Positions 22,178 to 32,278 of a DNA stretch of 64,000 nt are shown here, in pieces (positions within the stretch are counted from its first letter, which is position 1; every line of letters starts with the position of its first letter). Under the pieces are notes generated by a model, which was given only the letters and a program-made list of their open reading frames with translations, did no database searches and had not been told where the DNA came from. The DNA is from Bacillus amyloliquefaciens DSM 7 = ATCC 23350 (GTDB lineage: Bacteria; Bacillota; Bacilli; Bacillales; Bacillaceae): NCBI RefSeq assembly GCF_000196735.1, contig NC_014551.1:2475001-2539000 (forward strand), given 5' to 3'. The position numbers and the translations under genes are program-made.

Positions 22178-23284
22178 TTAATGATTATAAGAACCTTTGT
22201 TATCTTGTGACACTTTTTCATGAAGGGCGGTGTTTAACCCGTTTGCAAGCACGTTCGCCATATCATCAATAAAGGTGTCAATCTCCTTCGGCGTGACCAT
22301 CAGATTATGGCCGAGCGGAGAGAGCACTTCGTGAATCAGCTGGCGTTTTTCGTTTTCGTCCAGCGTGCCGACAATACCGAGAAAGGATTGGCGTTCTTTT
22401 TCTCCGGGAAGATCTTCGTCTGTCAGCACCTTCTTTTTGCCGAAGTTCATTCCGGCGGGCACCAGAGATCTTGACGGGCTGTCATCTTTCATCTCTCTGC
22501 CGAAATGCTTTAATATATAATCCACCGTATCGCTCGCGATCGTAACCGCATCAACGACAGTCGGTACCCCGATTGCGATGACGGGGATGCCGAGCGTTTC
22601 CTTGCTTAATTCTTTTCTCTTATTGCCGACGCCTGATCCCGGGTGAATGCCCGTATCAGAAAATTGGATGGTCGTGTTCACCCTTTCAACGGCTCTTGCC
22701 GCAAGAGCGTCTACCGCAATCACAAAATCCGGCTTTGATTCTTTGATCACACCTTGAATAATATCGCTCGTTTCAATTCCCGTTAATCCCATCACACCGG
22801 GAGCAAGCGCGCTGACCGGCCTGTACCCTTCCTGTACGTTTTCCGGCTGAAGCCTGAACAGATGCCTTGTCACAAGAAGGTTTTCGGTCACGAGAGGGCC
22901 GAGCGCATCCGGCGTCACATTCCAGTTGCCGAGACCGACGATCAAACAGCTTGCATCCTTTGGAATCTTTAATGCCGACAGATAGGCGGAAAATTCCTCG
23001 GCAAACACTTCCGTTACTTTTTCCTGCATGTCAGAGTCGTGTTCCCGAACCCCTTGAGCCTCGATCGTGACATAGCGTCCCTGCTTTTTCCCCGATAGCT
23101 CGGCGCCTTCTTTGGTAATATCGACGGTTCTGACTTTAATGCCGCCCTTGTCGCGTTCTTTTTCAATAAACCCGTTTATTTCTTTTGTCTGACCGGCTTG
23201 TCCGTCTTTTACCGCCTGTTTCGTTTCTACCGCTAAATCCGTCCGTATCAGAAATTGATTGACATCCAGTTCGTTGTTTTTCAC
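22178..23284 (-). CDS. gpr: Spore protease GPR
   Basis: 368-aa aspartic-type protease that degrades small acid-soluble proteins at germination. It is made as a zymogen; the propeptide region RTDLAVET is near residue 12-20. [14 protein letters not shown] and [10 protein letters not shown] are conserved core motifs. A GTG start at 23284 after GAAGGAGGTC gives the exact family length; the ATG at 23302 lies in the ribosome site. Confidence 0.96.
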   Translation of the reverse strand: MKNNELDVNQFLIRTDLAVETKQAVKDGQAGQTKEINGFIEKERDKGGIKVRTVDITKEGAELSGKKQGRYVTIEAQGVREHDSDMQEKVTEVFAEEFSAYLSALKIPKDASCLIVGLGNWNVTPDALGPLVTENLLVTRHLFRLQPENVQEGYRPVSALAPGVMGLTGIETSDIIQGVIKESKPDFVIAVDALAARAVERVNTTIQFSDTGIHPGSGVGNKRKELSKETLGIPVIAIGVPTVVDAVTIASDTVDYILKHFGREMKDDSPSRSLVPAGMNFGKKKVLTDEDLPGEKERQSFLGIVGTLDENEKRQLIHEVLSPLGHNLMVTPKEIDTFIDDMANVLANGLNTALHEKVSQDNKGSYNH

Positions 23285-23474
23285 AGGAAAGACCTCCTTC
23301 AATCATCGTGGTATATAGTGTGACCATTTACAAAACGAATCATGCGAATTTACCCATCAACGAAAAATACTTTACATTTATATTGCAATCTAAAGTTCTG
23401 TTTGATAGAATACAATTTGTTCTATTGTGAAGAAGATTTAACCTTAAGACACTGTGCTACAGGTTGTATCTTAG

Positions 23475-23753
<279 letters not shown>

Positions 23754-23756
23754 TAC

Positions 23757-23788
23757 AAAAACGATCCCTTTAACGGGGATCGTTTTTT
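23757..23788 (+). terminator. Terminator after rpsT
   Basis: AAAAACGATCCC/GGGGATCGTTTTTTT stem-loop directly after the stop codon. It also faces the 3' end of convergent holA. Confidence 0.92.
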
Positions 23789-24811
23789 TCATTCAGTCCC
23801 GAGAAGCTCAAGGAGAAAGAGCTCCAGCAAGAGCTGCTTGTCCTTTTTCCCCGTTTTCATTTCATAATCCATCACTGCGAGCCTTTCTATAATACGCCGC
23901 AGCTCTTCTTCAGAAAATAGCCTCGCCTGATCCATCGCCAGCTTTACCCGGAAGGGGTGCACCTTTAAGTTGGAAGCGATTTGCTTTTGGCCGTATCCTT
24001 GTCCCGCAAAATACTTTGTCTGCATAATCAGACGGAATTGGTTGGCGATCAGCGCCATAATTTTGATCGGTTCTTCGTTTTGTTTTAAAAGATCATAAAA
24101 TATTTGAAGACTTTCCGTCCGTTTTCGGTTCACGATTTTGTTGATCAGCTCAAAAATATTCTGCTCCAAACTTCTTGCGACAAGCTCCCGGACATCTTCA
24201 AGCGTGATCTCATGTCTGTCACCGGTGTAGGCGGAGAGTTTTTGTATTTCCTGATATATGGAAGACAGATGGCCGTTTGCAAGCAGAACCAAATGCTCGG
24301 CAGCTTCTGTATCCATCGTTTTATTTTCGGATTTCGCCAGATTAATCGTAAAATCAGTCGTCTCCTTTGCATTCAGCTCCTTAGCTTCAATCATAAGGGC
24401 TTTTTGCTTCAGCGCTTTCGTCAGCTTTTTCCGTTCGTCCAGCTTTTCATACGGAGCCACAATCACAAAGACCGTATAAGGCGCAGGCTCCTTCAGGTAA
24501 GTCTCCAAAGCGCTTGTATTATGCTCTATTTTTTCTTTCTTTTTTTCCCCTGTTAAAAAAGACGGATTTTTTACGATAACCAGCCGCTTCTCTCCCATAA
24601 ACGGAAACGTTTCCGCATCGGTTATGGCCTGGTCAAGCGGATCCTCTTCAAGATCAAAAACAGACAGGTTAAAATCTTTAGTCTCCTCATCAACGACAGC
24701 TTGTCTGATCCGGCTGACAGTCTCTTGGAGCAGATACGTTTCTTTTCCGTATAAGCAATAAACGGAGCGGACATCCCCTTTTTTCAGGGCTTTCCAAACA
24801 TCAAATACCAT
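23789..24811 (-). CDS. holA: DNA polymerase III subunit delta (HolA, YqeN)
   Basis: 340-aa clamp-loader delta subunit: AAA+-like N-terminal domains (CLYGKETYLL, FPFMGEKRLVIVKN) and a helical C-terminal collar domain (ELINKIVNRKR to LLELFLLELLG). It opens the beta clamp during loading. Stands alone, convergent to rpsT. Confidence 0.94.
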   Translation of the reverse strand: MVFDVWKALKKGDVRSVYCLYGKETYLLQETVSRIRQAVVDEETKDFNLSVFDLEEDPLDQAITDAETFPFMGEKRLVIVKNPSFLTGEKKKEKIEHNTSALETYLKEPAPYTVFVIVAPYEKLDERKKLTKALKQKALMIEAKELNAKETTDFTINLAKSENKTMDTEAAEHLVLLANGHLSSIYQEIQKLSAYTGDRHEITLEDVRELVARSLEQNIFELINKIVNRKRTESLQIFYDLLKQNEEPIKIMALIANQFRLIMQTKYFAGQGYGQKQIASNLKVHPFRVKLAMDQARLFSEEELRRIIERLAVMDYEMKTGKKDKQLLLELFLLELLGTE

Positions 24812-25045
24812 GATCGTATGACTTCCTCTCTTTCTTGATCCCCTTCTATCCTAAATTGAGTTCGGCAAATAGTAAAGAGGAAGCTTTAAAAAGGACAGCT
24901 TCCTCATTTATAATAAACGCCTGATTCACAAGCTCCCGGGTCTGCTTGTAAAAAGGCGATAATCACAAGAACAGAAAACGTTACCATCACTTCTAGATTT
25001 TTCAAAACAATTCCAGTATACTTAGGGAAGTCAGGAGGGATGAAA

Positions 25046-25180
25046 TTGAATGATTTTGAAAAAAACGTTCAAAGCAAACGAAATGATGCTGTTGACTCAG
25101 CTGTCGGTTTTGTCGTGTCCTTCGGATTTTTCGCCTTTTTGTTCGTGATGGCAACAGCCATCCATCTTATCGGCTCTTAG
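25046..25180 (+). CDS. yqzM: Small membrane protein YqzM
   Basis: 44 aa, below usual gene-calling length. TTG start at 25046, 7 nt after AGGAGGG. The charged N-terminus (KNVQSKRNDAVDSAV) is followed by a single hydrophobic helix to the end (FGFFAFLFVMATAIHLIG). It lies between comEC and holA on the opposite strand, as in B. subtilis. Function unknown. Confidence 0.85.
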   Translation: MNDFEKNVQSKRNDAVDSAVGFVVSFGFFAFLFVMATAIHLIGS

Positions 25181-25198
25181 CCGCATTCCGGGCTGCTG

Positions 25199-27550
25199 TC
25201 AATCGGCAGTCTTTTTTACTTCTTGCGCCCTGGTTTCTTCTATATCATATGGAGGGAAGACGGAAAACGTTCCGGCGCCTTTTTCAAATCTGTATTGAAT
25301 CGTTCCGCTGATATCGGTGCGAAGCACATTGACAGAGTACGCCTTCAAACGATCCAGCACTTCTTCATGCGGATGATGGTATCGATTCTCTTTTCCTGCT
25401 GAAATCAGCGCTGCTTCCGGCTGAAGCTGTTTCAAAAAGGCTTCACTCGTTGAGCTTTTGCTGCCGTGATGACCCGCCTTCAATATATCAGCCTTCAGTT
25501 TCGGATACGTTTTCAGCACTTCTGTTTCGCCGTCCGATTCTAAATCTCCCGTCAAAAGCCAGCTCACTCCGCCTAAAACCGTCCAAAGCACCAGTGATGA
25601 ATCATTTTTACTCTTTCCGTCAGATGACTCCGGAGACAGCACCTGAAACTGAAGATCACCCGCTGTAATGGTGTCGCCCCGCTTTGCTTCGGCAACGGGA
25701 ATGTTGTTTTCTTTCGCCATTTTTAATATGTTCTGATCCTTCGGTTCTTTTACGAATCCCACGGGGACAATTAACCGTTTGACTCTATGATTTTTGATTA
25801 ACACTCCGGCTTCTCCGATGTGATCCTGATCCGCATGGGTTAAAAACAGCGCATCCAGCTTTTTCACCCCTTTTCCGTTTAAAAACGGAATCAAAACCTT
25901 CTCGCCGATAGAATACGGGTGGCGTTTTTCTTTCCATGATTCTCCGGGATAAGCAATCACTCCCCCTGTATCAACCATTACGGTCCCTTTGCGGTGCGGC
26001 GCGCTTATAAACAGCGAGTCTCCCTGCCCGATATCAAGCATATCCGCTTCTCCCCATGGACTGAAATACGGACGGCATATTAAATAAGCCAAAACCGCGC
26101 AGAAAAAAAGAGCCGATTTCCTGAGTTTTAAAAAACCTCCCTTTTCCAAAGCCGCAAAAAGCGTAAAAACGGAAACCGCAAGCAGAAGAAGGGAAAGAAA
26201 GTCAGGCTTTGACACAATCATAGTAAATAAATCAACGGATGCCGCATATGTAATGAAATCATGCACAGGCTTCATCACAAGGTCAAACATATCAAACAAA
26301 CATTCTCCCATCTGCCTTGAAAGCAAAAGAAGAAGGAAGCCGATGACAGAAACCGGAATGACAAATAACGTATAAAATGGCACCATCACCATGTTCATCG
26401 GAAAACTGACAAGTGAAATTTGCTGAAAATGATAGAGAAGAAACGGAAGTGAGCTGAGCTCTGCAATGAATGAGGCCATCGCAAGCCCGGCAAGTCTGCT
26501 TTTCCCCGCTTTCTTTAAAATGGAGGATGACAGAATTAAAGAGGCGCTTACCGCAAAGGAAAGCTGGAAGCCCGCCTGCCAAAGGAAGTAAGGATTAAAC
26601 AGCAGGAGCAGCAGATAAGACAGAGACAATGCAGCAGAGGAATGAATGCCGCGTTTAACAAGAGTTCCGGCGATATAAAATCCCAGCATGAGGGATGCGC
26701 GCAATACGGATGGGGCGGCACCGCTCAGCAGCGTATACACCGGCAAAAACAGCAGCAGCAACATCCCCGCCTTTTCTCTTGTCAGCCCGATTCTGATCAG
26801 AGCATAAAATAGTCCCGCCGTAATAAGACCGACATGCATTCCGGAAATCGCCATTAAATGAACGACTCCCAAATTTTGATATGCACTCAGTATATCGTCC
26901 TCTATAGAAAATCTTTCACCTAAGGTCAGCGCTTCAACAATTCCGGCGGAAGATTCAGGTACGTGATTCCGAATGATTGAAATCAAATTTTTTCTGAAGT
27001 TCAGCAGTTTAAACAGCGGCTGTTTGGATTTTTCACACTGCTCAATGGAAGTCACGGAAAATAACCAGTGAATCTGCTGAGAGTAAAGATATTCCTTATA
27101 ATCAAAACCTCCGGGAATCGTCGCATGTGCAGGCTGTTCCAGAGAGCCTGTAAACGTGCAACGCATCCCCGGTTCAAGCTGTTCAATGAGTCTCTTTTCC
27201 TCAAGAGACCGGATTTTATACGAAGCCGCCCATTTTTCCTTGTCATGTGTACGGATAACGGCTGACATTTTCGCTCCGTCAACCTTCGGAATATTAGTGA
27301 TGACGGCCTGTTCAGTATAACTGCCGGCCTGATACCGCGTTACATTCGCAGCGTCACAAACCGTATAAAGAAAGAAATAAACACAAAAAGAAACGAGGCA
27401 GACAACAACCGGAGCAGGCTGCTTTGTTTTTATCATAATAAAGAGAAGATACAGAAGAAAAAGGAGCAGAACCCAGAAGACATGAGCGGCGGCAATTCCC
27501 GCAGTTGCAGAAACCGCCGCCAGAGGCAGAAGAAGGTATTTATATTTCAT
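25199..27550 (-). CDS. comEC: DNA uptake channel ComEC
   Basis: 783-aa polytopic membrane protein: N-terminal OB-like domain, competence domain with about ten helices, and a C-terminal metallo-beta-lactamase-like domain with DIGQGDSLFI, LTHADQDHIGE and GHHGSKSSTS. It carries single-stranded DNA across the membrane in transformation; the C-terminal domain may degrade the non-transported strand. It starts immediately after the comEB stop. Confidence 0.96.
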   Translation of the reverse strand: MKYKYLLLPLAAVSATAGIAAAHVFWVLLLFLLYLLFIMIKTKQPAPVVVCLVSFCVYFFLYTVCDAANVTRYQAGSYTEQAVITNIPKVDGAKMSAVIRTHDKEKWAASYKIRSLEEKRLIEQLEPGMRCTFTGSLEQPAHATIPGGFDYKEYLYSQQIHWLFSVTSIEQCEKSKQPLFKLLNFRKNLISIIRNHVPESSAGIVEALTLGERFSIEDDILSAYQNLGVVHLMAISGMHVGLITAGLFYALIRIGLTREKAGMLLLLFLPVYTLLSGAAPSVLRASLMLGFYIAGTLVKRGIHSSAALSLSYLLLLLFNPYFLWQAGFQLSFAVSASLILSSSILKKAGKSRLAGLAMASFIAELSSLPFLLYHFQQISLVSFPMNMVMVPFYTLFVIPVSVIGFLLLLLSRQMGECLFDMFDLVMKPVHDFITYAASVDLFTMIVSKPDFLSLLLLAVSVFTLFAALEKGGFLKLRKSALFFCAVLAYLICRPYFSPWGEADMLDIGQGDSLFISAPHRKGTVMVDTGGVIAYPGESWKEKRHPYSIGEKVLIPFLNGKGVKKLDALFLTHADQDHIGEAGVLIKNHRVKRLIVPVGFVKEPKDQNILKMAKENNIPVAEAKRGDTITAGDLQFQVLSPESSDGKSKNDSSLVLWTVLGGVSWLLTGDLESDGETEVLKTYPKLKADILKAGHHGSKSSTSEAFLKQLQPEAALISAGKENRYHHPHEEVLDRLKAYSVNVLRTDISGTIQYRFEKGAGTFSVFPPYDIEETRAQEVKKTAD

Positions 27551-28120
27551 TTATACGTAACTGGTAAACAGCTCATTGGCCTGTTCATGAATTTTTTTCA
27601 GTTCATCTGCCTTAACTCCCGCATCAGATAATTGCTGAATCAGACCTGCTACAAAAGACAATTTTTCGCGGTTTTTCAGATCGATGATCATTTCATCAAG
27701 TTCGACCTGCTCCACCTTGACTCCGGCTTGGCTGAACAGCTCTTTTGCATAAGGCTGTGTTTTGTAATCTTCGGCATAATAGACCGTTTTGATGCCTGCC
27801 TGGATAATTGATTTGCAGCATTGAATACAAGGATAATGCGTCACATAAATTTCGGCGCCCTCCGTCGGAACACCGAACTTAGAACATTGCAGAATCGCAT
27901 TCATCTCTGCATGTATGGTCCTCTGGCAATGATTATCTATTAAAAGGCATCCTTCATCAGCGCAATGGACGCCGCCGGCAATTGAGCCGTTGTATCCGCC
28001 GGCAATCATCCGCTTATCTCTGACTACGGTTGCCCCGACTGACAGTCTCGGACATGTGCTTCTCAGCGCCAGCAAATGGCTTTGCGCCATAAAATATTGA
28101 TTCCATGAGATTCGTTCCAC
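27551..28120 (-). CDS. comEB: dCMP deaminase-like late competence protein ComEB
   Basis: 189-aa deoxycytidylate deaminase family protein. The zinc site is HAEMNAILQ with PCIQCC. It would convert dCMP to dUMP; its deaminase is dispensable for transformation in B. subtilis. The GTG start at 28120 follows TGGAGGGA and gives the family length. Middle gene of comEA-EB-EC. Confidence 0.94.
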   Translation of the reverse strand: MERISWNQYFMAQSHLLALRSTCPRLSVGATVVRDKRMIAGGYNGSIAGGVHCADEGCLLIDNHCQRTIHAEMNAILQCSKFGVPTEGAEIYVTHYPCIQCCKSIIQAGIKTVYYAEDYKTQPYAKELFSQAGVKVEQVELDEMIIDLKNREKLSFVAGLIQQLSDAGVKADELKKIHEQANELFTSYV

Positions 28121-28186
28121 AAGTGTTCCCTCCAAAAAGTCTTGTTGCTTTTCTAAGTTTACATAGATTTAAGCAGAACCGTCAAT

Positions 28187-28801
28187 TCACTTTACCGTAA
28201 TGGAAGTTTTTATCCGCTCAAATGACTTTTCTCCAAAGCCTGATACATTCATCAAATCTTCAGCAGTCTGAAACCGTCCGTTTTCTTCTCGGTAGGCGAT
28301 AATGGCTTCCGCTTTTTTCTGCCCCACCCCGGAAATCGCCTGAAGTTCGTCCAAAGATGCCGTATTGATATTGACAGCTGCATTCTCCTTTTCACCCGCT
28401 GCTGTTTTCGGGTGATTCTCTTCTTCGCCTTCACTCGGAATATAAACAATCGTCCCGTCCTGCAGCTGCTCTGCTAAATTAACATTCAATTCATCCGCCT
28501 TTTTCTTCAGGCCTCCGGCTTTTTCAATGGCTTGCGTCACTCTGTCTCCCGCTTTCATTTCATACACGCCGGGATTTCGGACCGCACCTTTCACATCAAT
28601 CATAATCTTATCGTCTGCGGTGTCTTTTTTGTCCGCGACGGAGGCTGAGGCTGTTTGGCCGAGCACGGACTGCTGTTTGACCGGCTCTTCCTTTTCAGAA
28701 CGAAACAGCCAAATACAGATAAAAACCGCCCCTGCCGCAAGACAAGCGCCCAGAATTTTCAGGTTCCGCCGCAGCCGCTCCGTCATCATCGCTTTCGTCA
28801 T
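28187..28801 (-). CDS. comEA: Competence DNA receptor ComEA
   Basis: 204 aa. An N-terminal membrane anchor (ILGACLAAGAVFICIWLF) is followed by a SLBB-like domain (IDVKGAVRNPGVYEM) and two helix-hairpin-helix motifs at the C-terminus (INTASLDELQAISGVG, LMNVSGFGEKSFERI) that bind double-stranded DNA. It pulls DNA to the ComEC channel. Divergent from comER. Confidence 0.95.
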   Translation of the reverse strand: MTKAMMTERLRRNLKILGACLAAGAVFICIWLFRSEKEEPVKQQSVLGQTASASVADKKDTADDKIMIDVKGAVRNPGVYEMKAGDRVTQAIEKAGGLKKKADELNVNLAEQLQDGTIVYIPSEGEEENHPKTAAGEKENAAVNINTASLDELQAISGVGQKKAEAIIAYREENGRFQTAEDLMNVSGFGEKSFERIKTSITVK

Positions 28802-28859
28802 ATTGCATTGCCTCCCCGCATAAGGTTTAGAGGATTAAGGGAAAAAGGAGGGGAATTCA

Positions 28860-29681
28860 TTGAAAATAGGCTTTATCGGCACCGGAAACATGGGAACGAT
28901 CCTGATTGAATCGTTTATCGAATCAAACGCTGCCGATCCCTCACATATCACCATCACAAACAGAACAATCGAAAAAGCATTAAAACTAAAAGAACGTTTC
29001 AGCGGCATCCATGTCATTGAGGATCAGGAAAAGCTCGTACAGGATAATGAAATAATATTCATTTGTGTAAAACCGCTGGATATATATCCTTTGCTGAAAA
29101 AACTCACACCGCATTTACGGAAAGATCACATTTTAATCTCCATTACCAGCCCCGTTCAGACGGATCAGATTGAACATACGGTTCCGTGTCAGACGGCCCG
29201 CGTCATTCCGAGCATTACGAACCGCGCCTTGGCCGGCGTCTCGCTTGTTACGTTCGGCAAAAGCTGCAGCGAGGCAGCAAAAGCAGATATTCAAACACTG
29301 TTCACTCATATTTCAAAACCTGTGGAAATCAGCAGCGGCATTACAAGAGCGGCGTCAGACATTGTCAGCTGCGGGCCCGCTTTTATGAGTTATCTCGTTC
29401 AGCGCTTTATTGACGCGGCAGTGGAAGAAACGGACATCACCAAAGAAGAAGCCGTGATTATGTCGACAGAAATGCTTGTCGGTCTCGGAAAGCTTCTTGA
29501 AACGGGGCATTACACGCTTCCCGCCTTGCAGGAAAAAGTATGCGTAAAAGGCGGCGTCACCGGAGAAGGACTGAAGGCTCTCGAAAGCGGTGTTCAGGAT
29601 ATGTTCAATCGTGTCTTTCAGCGTACACATGACAAATACGATGAAGATATATCGTTAGTGAAGAAGCAATTTCACGTGTAA
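28860..29681 (+). CDS. comER: ComER, pyrroline-5-carboxylate reductase-like protein
   Basis: 273-aa ProC-family protein with Rossmann motif GFIGTGNMGTIL and the C-terminal ProC region (KGGVTGEGLKALESGVQ). TTG start after AAGGAGGGGA. It lies opposite comEA. It is not needed for transformation; in related Bacilli it has been tied to sporulation and biofilm timing. Enzymatic activity is unproven. Confidence 0.93.
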   Translation: MKIGFIGTGNMGTILIESFIESNAADPSHITITNRTIEKALKLKERFSGIHVIEDQEKLVQDNEIIFICVKPLDIYPLLKKLTPHLRKDHILISITSPVQTDQIEHTVPCQTARVIPSITNRALAGVSLVTFGKSCSEAAKADIQTLFTHISKPVEISSGITRAASDIVSCGPAFMSYLVQRFIDAAVEETDITKEEAVIMSTEMLVGLGKLLETGHYTLPALQEKVCVKGGVTGEGLKALESGVQDMFNRVFQRTHDKYDEDISLVKKQFHV

Positions 29682-29732
29682 CTGAGTATGCCATAAAGAG
29701 CTTTATCGCGCCAATCGCAAAAAATGCATTTT

Positions 29733-29766
29733 AAAAACCATCGTTCCGTTTAAACGATGGTTTTTG
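29733..29766. terminator. Bidirectional terminator between comER and yqeM
   Basis: AAAAACCATCGTT/AACGATGGTTTTT stem with a short loop, serving both convergent transcripts. Confidence 0.9.
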
Positions 29767-30487
29767 GTTTGCCTGCCGTAAAGAAAAGACGTTCAGACTC
29801 TGTTGAAGGAGGCCGGTCTGTAAAATCAGCCGTCACCTTCTTCAGTTCAAATCCGGTCTCTGCAAGCATTTGTTTATATTCTTCAATGTAAAATGTTTTT
29901 TGCTCATGCGTCTCGTCATAGCGGTCATAAGATTGTCCGTTCCATACGAAAAAGGACATATCATGGATGACAGAAAGCTCTTCATCGCCGGCAAAGCTTT
30001 GCCAGATATAGCTGATCTGCTCATCCTGATCCGCATGGGTGCTGTCCGGAAAAAGCTCCGTCATTTTATACGGGGAATGGACGTCAAACAGAAGCAGGCC
30101 GCCCTCCTTCAAAACTTGAAAAACACTTTTGAAGGTGCTTAAGACATCATTTTTCGTTTTTAAGTAATTTAGGGAATCACAGCAGATGACTACGGCATCA
30201 AACTGTTCTTCAAAACCGGAAAGCTTTCTCATATCCTGCTGGAGAAAAAGAATCGGCTTTCCCGTTTTTTTCTGCTGGGCACAGCTCAGCATATCTTCAC
30301 TCAAATCAATCCCCGTGACTTCGCAGCCTTTTTCAGCAAGCCTGATGGATATTTCTCCGGTTCCGCAGGCAAGATCAAGCACCCTTCCCTTTTCCGGAAG
30401 AGACGCTTCGATCCAGCCCGCCCATTCATCATACGGCGCATGTGACATTAACTCGTCATATACACCGGCGAAGCCTTGGTAAATCAT
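29750..30487 (-). CDS. yqeM: Class I SAM-dependent methyltransferase YqeM
   Basis: 245 aa with the Rossmann methyltransferase motif LDLACGTGEIS, VTGIDLSEDML and a CDSLNYL acidic loop. The substrate is unknown. The start ATG overlaps the rsfS stop (ATGA), so it is translationally coupled as the last gene of the yqeG-yqeM operon. Confidence 0.9.
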   Translation of the reverse strand: MIYQGFAGVYDELMSHAPYDEWAGWIEASLPEKGRVLDLACGTGEISIRLAEKGCEVTGIDLSEDMLSCAQQKKTGKPILFLQQDMRKLSGFEEQFDAVVICCDSLNYLKTKNDVLSTFKSVFQVLKEGGLLLFDVHSPYKMTELFPDSTHADQDEQISYIWQSFAGDEELSVIHDMSFFVWNGQSYDRYDETHEQKTFYIEEYKQMLAETGFELKKVTADFTDRPPSTESERLFFTAGKPKTIV

Positions 30488-30840
30488 GAGTTCAAGCCGA
30501 GTTCAAGCTCTGCGAGCGGCGCGTCGCCCCATAGCTTTTCAAGATTATAGTAGCTTCTTTCATCTTTATGGAAAACGTGGACAATGACGTCGCCGAGATC
30601 AACTAAAACCCAGCGAGCCTCATCAAACCCTTCCATCTTTTTGACATCAATGCCGTTTTCTTCTGCCTGATCTTTAATTTCACGCGCAATGGCCTGAACC
30701 TGTTTATCAGAATTCCCGTGGCAGATTAAAAAGTAATCCGCTACAAGTGAGATTCCTTCCATGTCCAGCGCTAAAATATCTTCTGCACGTTTATCGTCGC
30801 ATGCTTTTGCCGCGATTTTTAATACGGAAGCTTGATTCAT
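30484..30840 (-). CDS. rsfS: Ribosome silencing factor RsfS (YqeL)
   Basis: 118-aa Iojap/RsfS protein with the conserved DYFLICHGNSDKQVQ and WVLVDLGDVVVHVF-like segments. It binds ribosomal protein uL14 and blocks subunit joining in poor nutrients. The ATG at 30840 follows ACAGGAGGA. Confidence 0.95.
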   Translation of the reverse strand: MNQASVLKIAAKACDDKRAEDILALDMEGISLVADYFLICHGNSDKQVQAIAREIKDQAEENGIDVKKMEGFDEARWVLVDLGDVIVHVFHKDERSYYNLEKLWGDAPLAELELGLNS

Positions 30841-30857
30841 TTTCCATATTCCTCCTG

Positions 30858-31418
30858 TCATTTTTGAGACACCAGCCAGTTATAGGTTGCAAACGTCTCC
30901 GGAAAGACCGGCTGGTTTTTTTTCATCAGAAATATCATTGTATTTTTCATCGCTTGTATGAGCGCTTCGTTCAGATCTGTTTCCGCCAGACGGCGCACCT
31001 CTTCCACTCCGGGAAAATGGCGGCCGGGTTCAATGTAATCCGCAACGTAGATGACTTTGTCTAAAAGGGTCATTCCGGGACGCCCTGACGTGTGATAGCG
31101 GATTGCATCCAAGATCTCAGGATCAGTGATCCCCGCTTCTTTCTCAGCCAAATACGCTCCCACAGGGGCATGCCACAGCTCGGCATTGTAATCCAAGAGC
31201 TCAGCCGGCATTTTTTCCCGCACGATGATCTGCTTCATTTCTTCTTTCGGCCGGAATTTCGCATAATCATGAAAAATAGCCGCCATTTCCGCTTTTTTCG
31301 TATCTGCTCCGAACCGGCCTGCGAGAATAACCGCCGTATCTGTCACGCCGATTGTGTGGATGTAGCGATGCTCGGTCAGCTGTTCTTTGACGCAGGCAAG
31401 TGCTTCCTCACGATTCAT
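30858..31418 (-). CDS. yqeK: HD-domain hydrolase YqeK (Ap4A-type)
   Basis: 186-aa HD superfamily phosphohydrolase with [14 protein letters not shown] (HD pair) and [13 protein letters not shown]. YqeK family members cleave diadenosine tetraphosphate symmetrically. The start at MNREEAL (31418) overlaps the nadD end by about ten bases. Confidence 0.92.
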   Translation of the reverse strand: MNREEALACVKEQLTEHRYIHTIGVTDTAVILAGRFGADTKKAEMAAIFHDYAKFRPKEEMKQIIVREKMPAELLDYNAELWHAPVGAYLAEKEAGITDPEILDAIRYHTSGRPGMTLLDKVIYVADYIEPGRHFPGVEEVRRLAETDLNEALIQAMKNTMIFLMKKNQPVFPETFATYNWLVSQK

Positions 31419-31977
31419 ATAAATCATTCTCCTCTATATACTGCCTCACTTTATTCGGCATTAAGTATTGCGTCGGCTTTTTTGCTTTGAGACGTTCTCT
31501 CAGCATCGTTGACGAAACGTCAAATTCCGGAACGTCGGCAAAAAGCAGCGGGTACGGTGTCTCAATATGATACCCCGGGCGCCGCACTCCGATAAATTGA
31601 ATGAGCGTGAGCAGTTCGTCCAGTTTGTACCATTTCGGCAGATATTCAATCATATCCGCCCCGATAATAAAGAAAAGCTTGTCGTTCGGGTGCCGCTCCT
31701 TCAGTAAACGGACGGTATCATAGGTATAAGAAGGGCCTTTCCGGTCCATTTCCGCAAGCTCAAGCTTAAAGAAGGAATTAGAGCTGATGGCAAGCTTCAG
31801 CATCTCCACCCGGTGCCGGCTGTCTGTAAAGTCTTCATTCTGCTTATGCGGCGGGATTTTATTGGGCATAAACCAAATCTCATCGAGCTCCGCCTGATGA
31901 AGGACTTCATTAGCCATCAGAAGATGTCCGTTGTGCGGAGGGTCAAATGTGCCCCCGAATATTCCGATTTTCTTCAT
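31408..31977 (-). CDS. nadD: Nicotinate-nucleotide adenylyltransferase NadD (YqeJ)
   Basis: 189 aa. The nucleotidyltransferase motifs [13 protein letters not shown] (HxGH) and SSTMLRERL are both present. It makes deamido-NAD from NaMN and ATP, an essential NAD step. ATG at 31977 after AGGTGG. Confidence 0.96.
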   Translation of the reverse strand: MKKIGIFGGTFDPPHNGHLLMANEVLHQAELDEIWFMPNKIPPHKQNEDFTDSRHRVEMLKLAISSNSFFKLELAEMDRKGPSYTYDTVRLLKERHPNDKLFFIIGADMIEYLPKWYKLDELLTLIQFIGVRRPGYHIETPYPLLFADVPEFDVSSTMLRERLKAKKPTQYLMPNKVRQYIEENDLYES

Positions 31978-31987
31978 GTCAACCACC

Positions 31988-32278
31988 TTACGGAAGCTCG
32001 ATTTGTTTATTTTCCTTTGATTCCTTATACAATACGATCGTATTTCCGATCGTCTGCACCAATTGTGAGCGGCTGCCTTTCACAAGCGCTTCTGCGACAT
32101 CGTTTTTATCGTCTTCGCAGTTTTGAAGCACGCTGACTTTAATCAGCTCTCTTGCTTCTAAAGCCTCGGCAATCTGTTTCACCATGTTTTCGTTGACTCC
32201 GCCTTTTCCCACTTGAAAAATAGGCGTTAAATGATGCGCTTTTGAACGCAAAAACCGTTTTTGTTTTCCTGTTAACAT
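31988..32278 (-). CDS. yqeI: YhbY-family RNA-binding protein YqeI
   Basis: 96-aa CRM-domain protein with the hallmark [10 protein letters not shown] loop. It binds pre-50S ribosomal particles in other bacteria. Its start overlaps the aroE stop by 7 bases, so coupled translation is likely. Confidence 0.93.
   Translation of the reverse strand: MLTGKQKRFLRSKAHHLTPIFQVGKGGVNENMVKQIAEALEARELIKVSVLQNCEDDKNDVAEALVKGSRSQLVQTIGNTIVLYKESKENKQIELP

Noticed and set aside
24879-24906. GAGGAAGCT/AGCTTCCTC hairpin between holA and yqzM
   Set aside because: A fair stem but with a poor T run in either direction; could be a weak terminator for comEC read-through, not firm enough to list.
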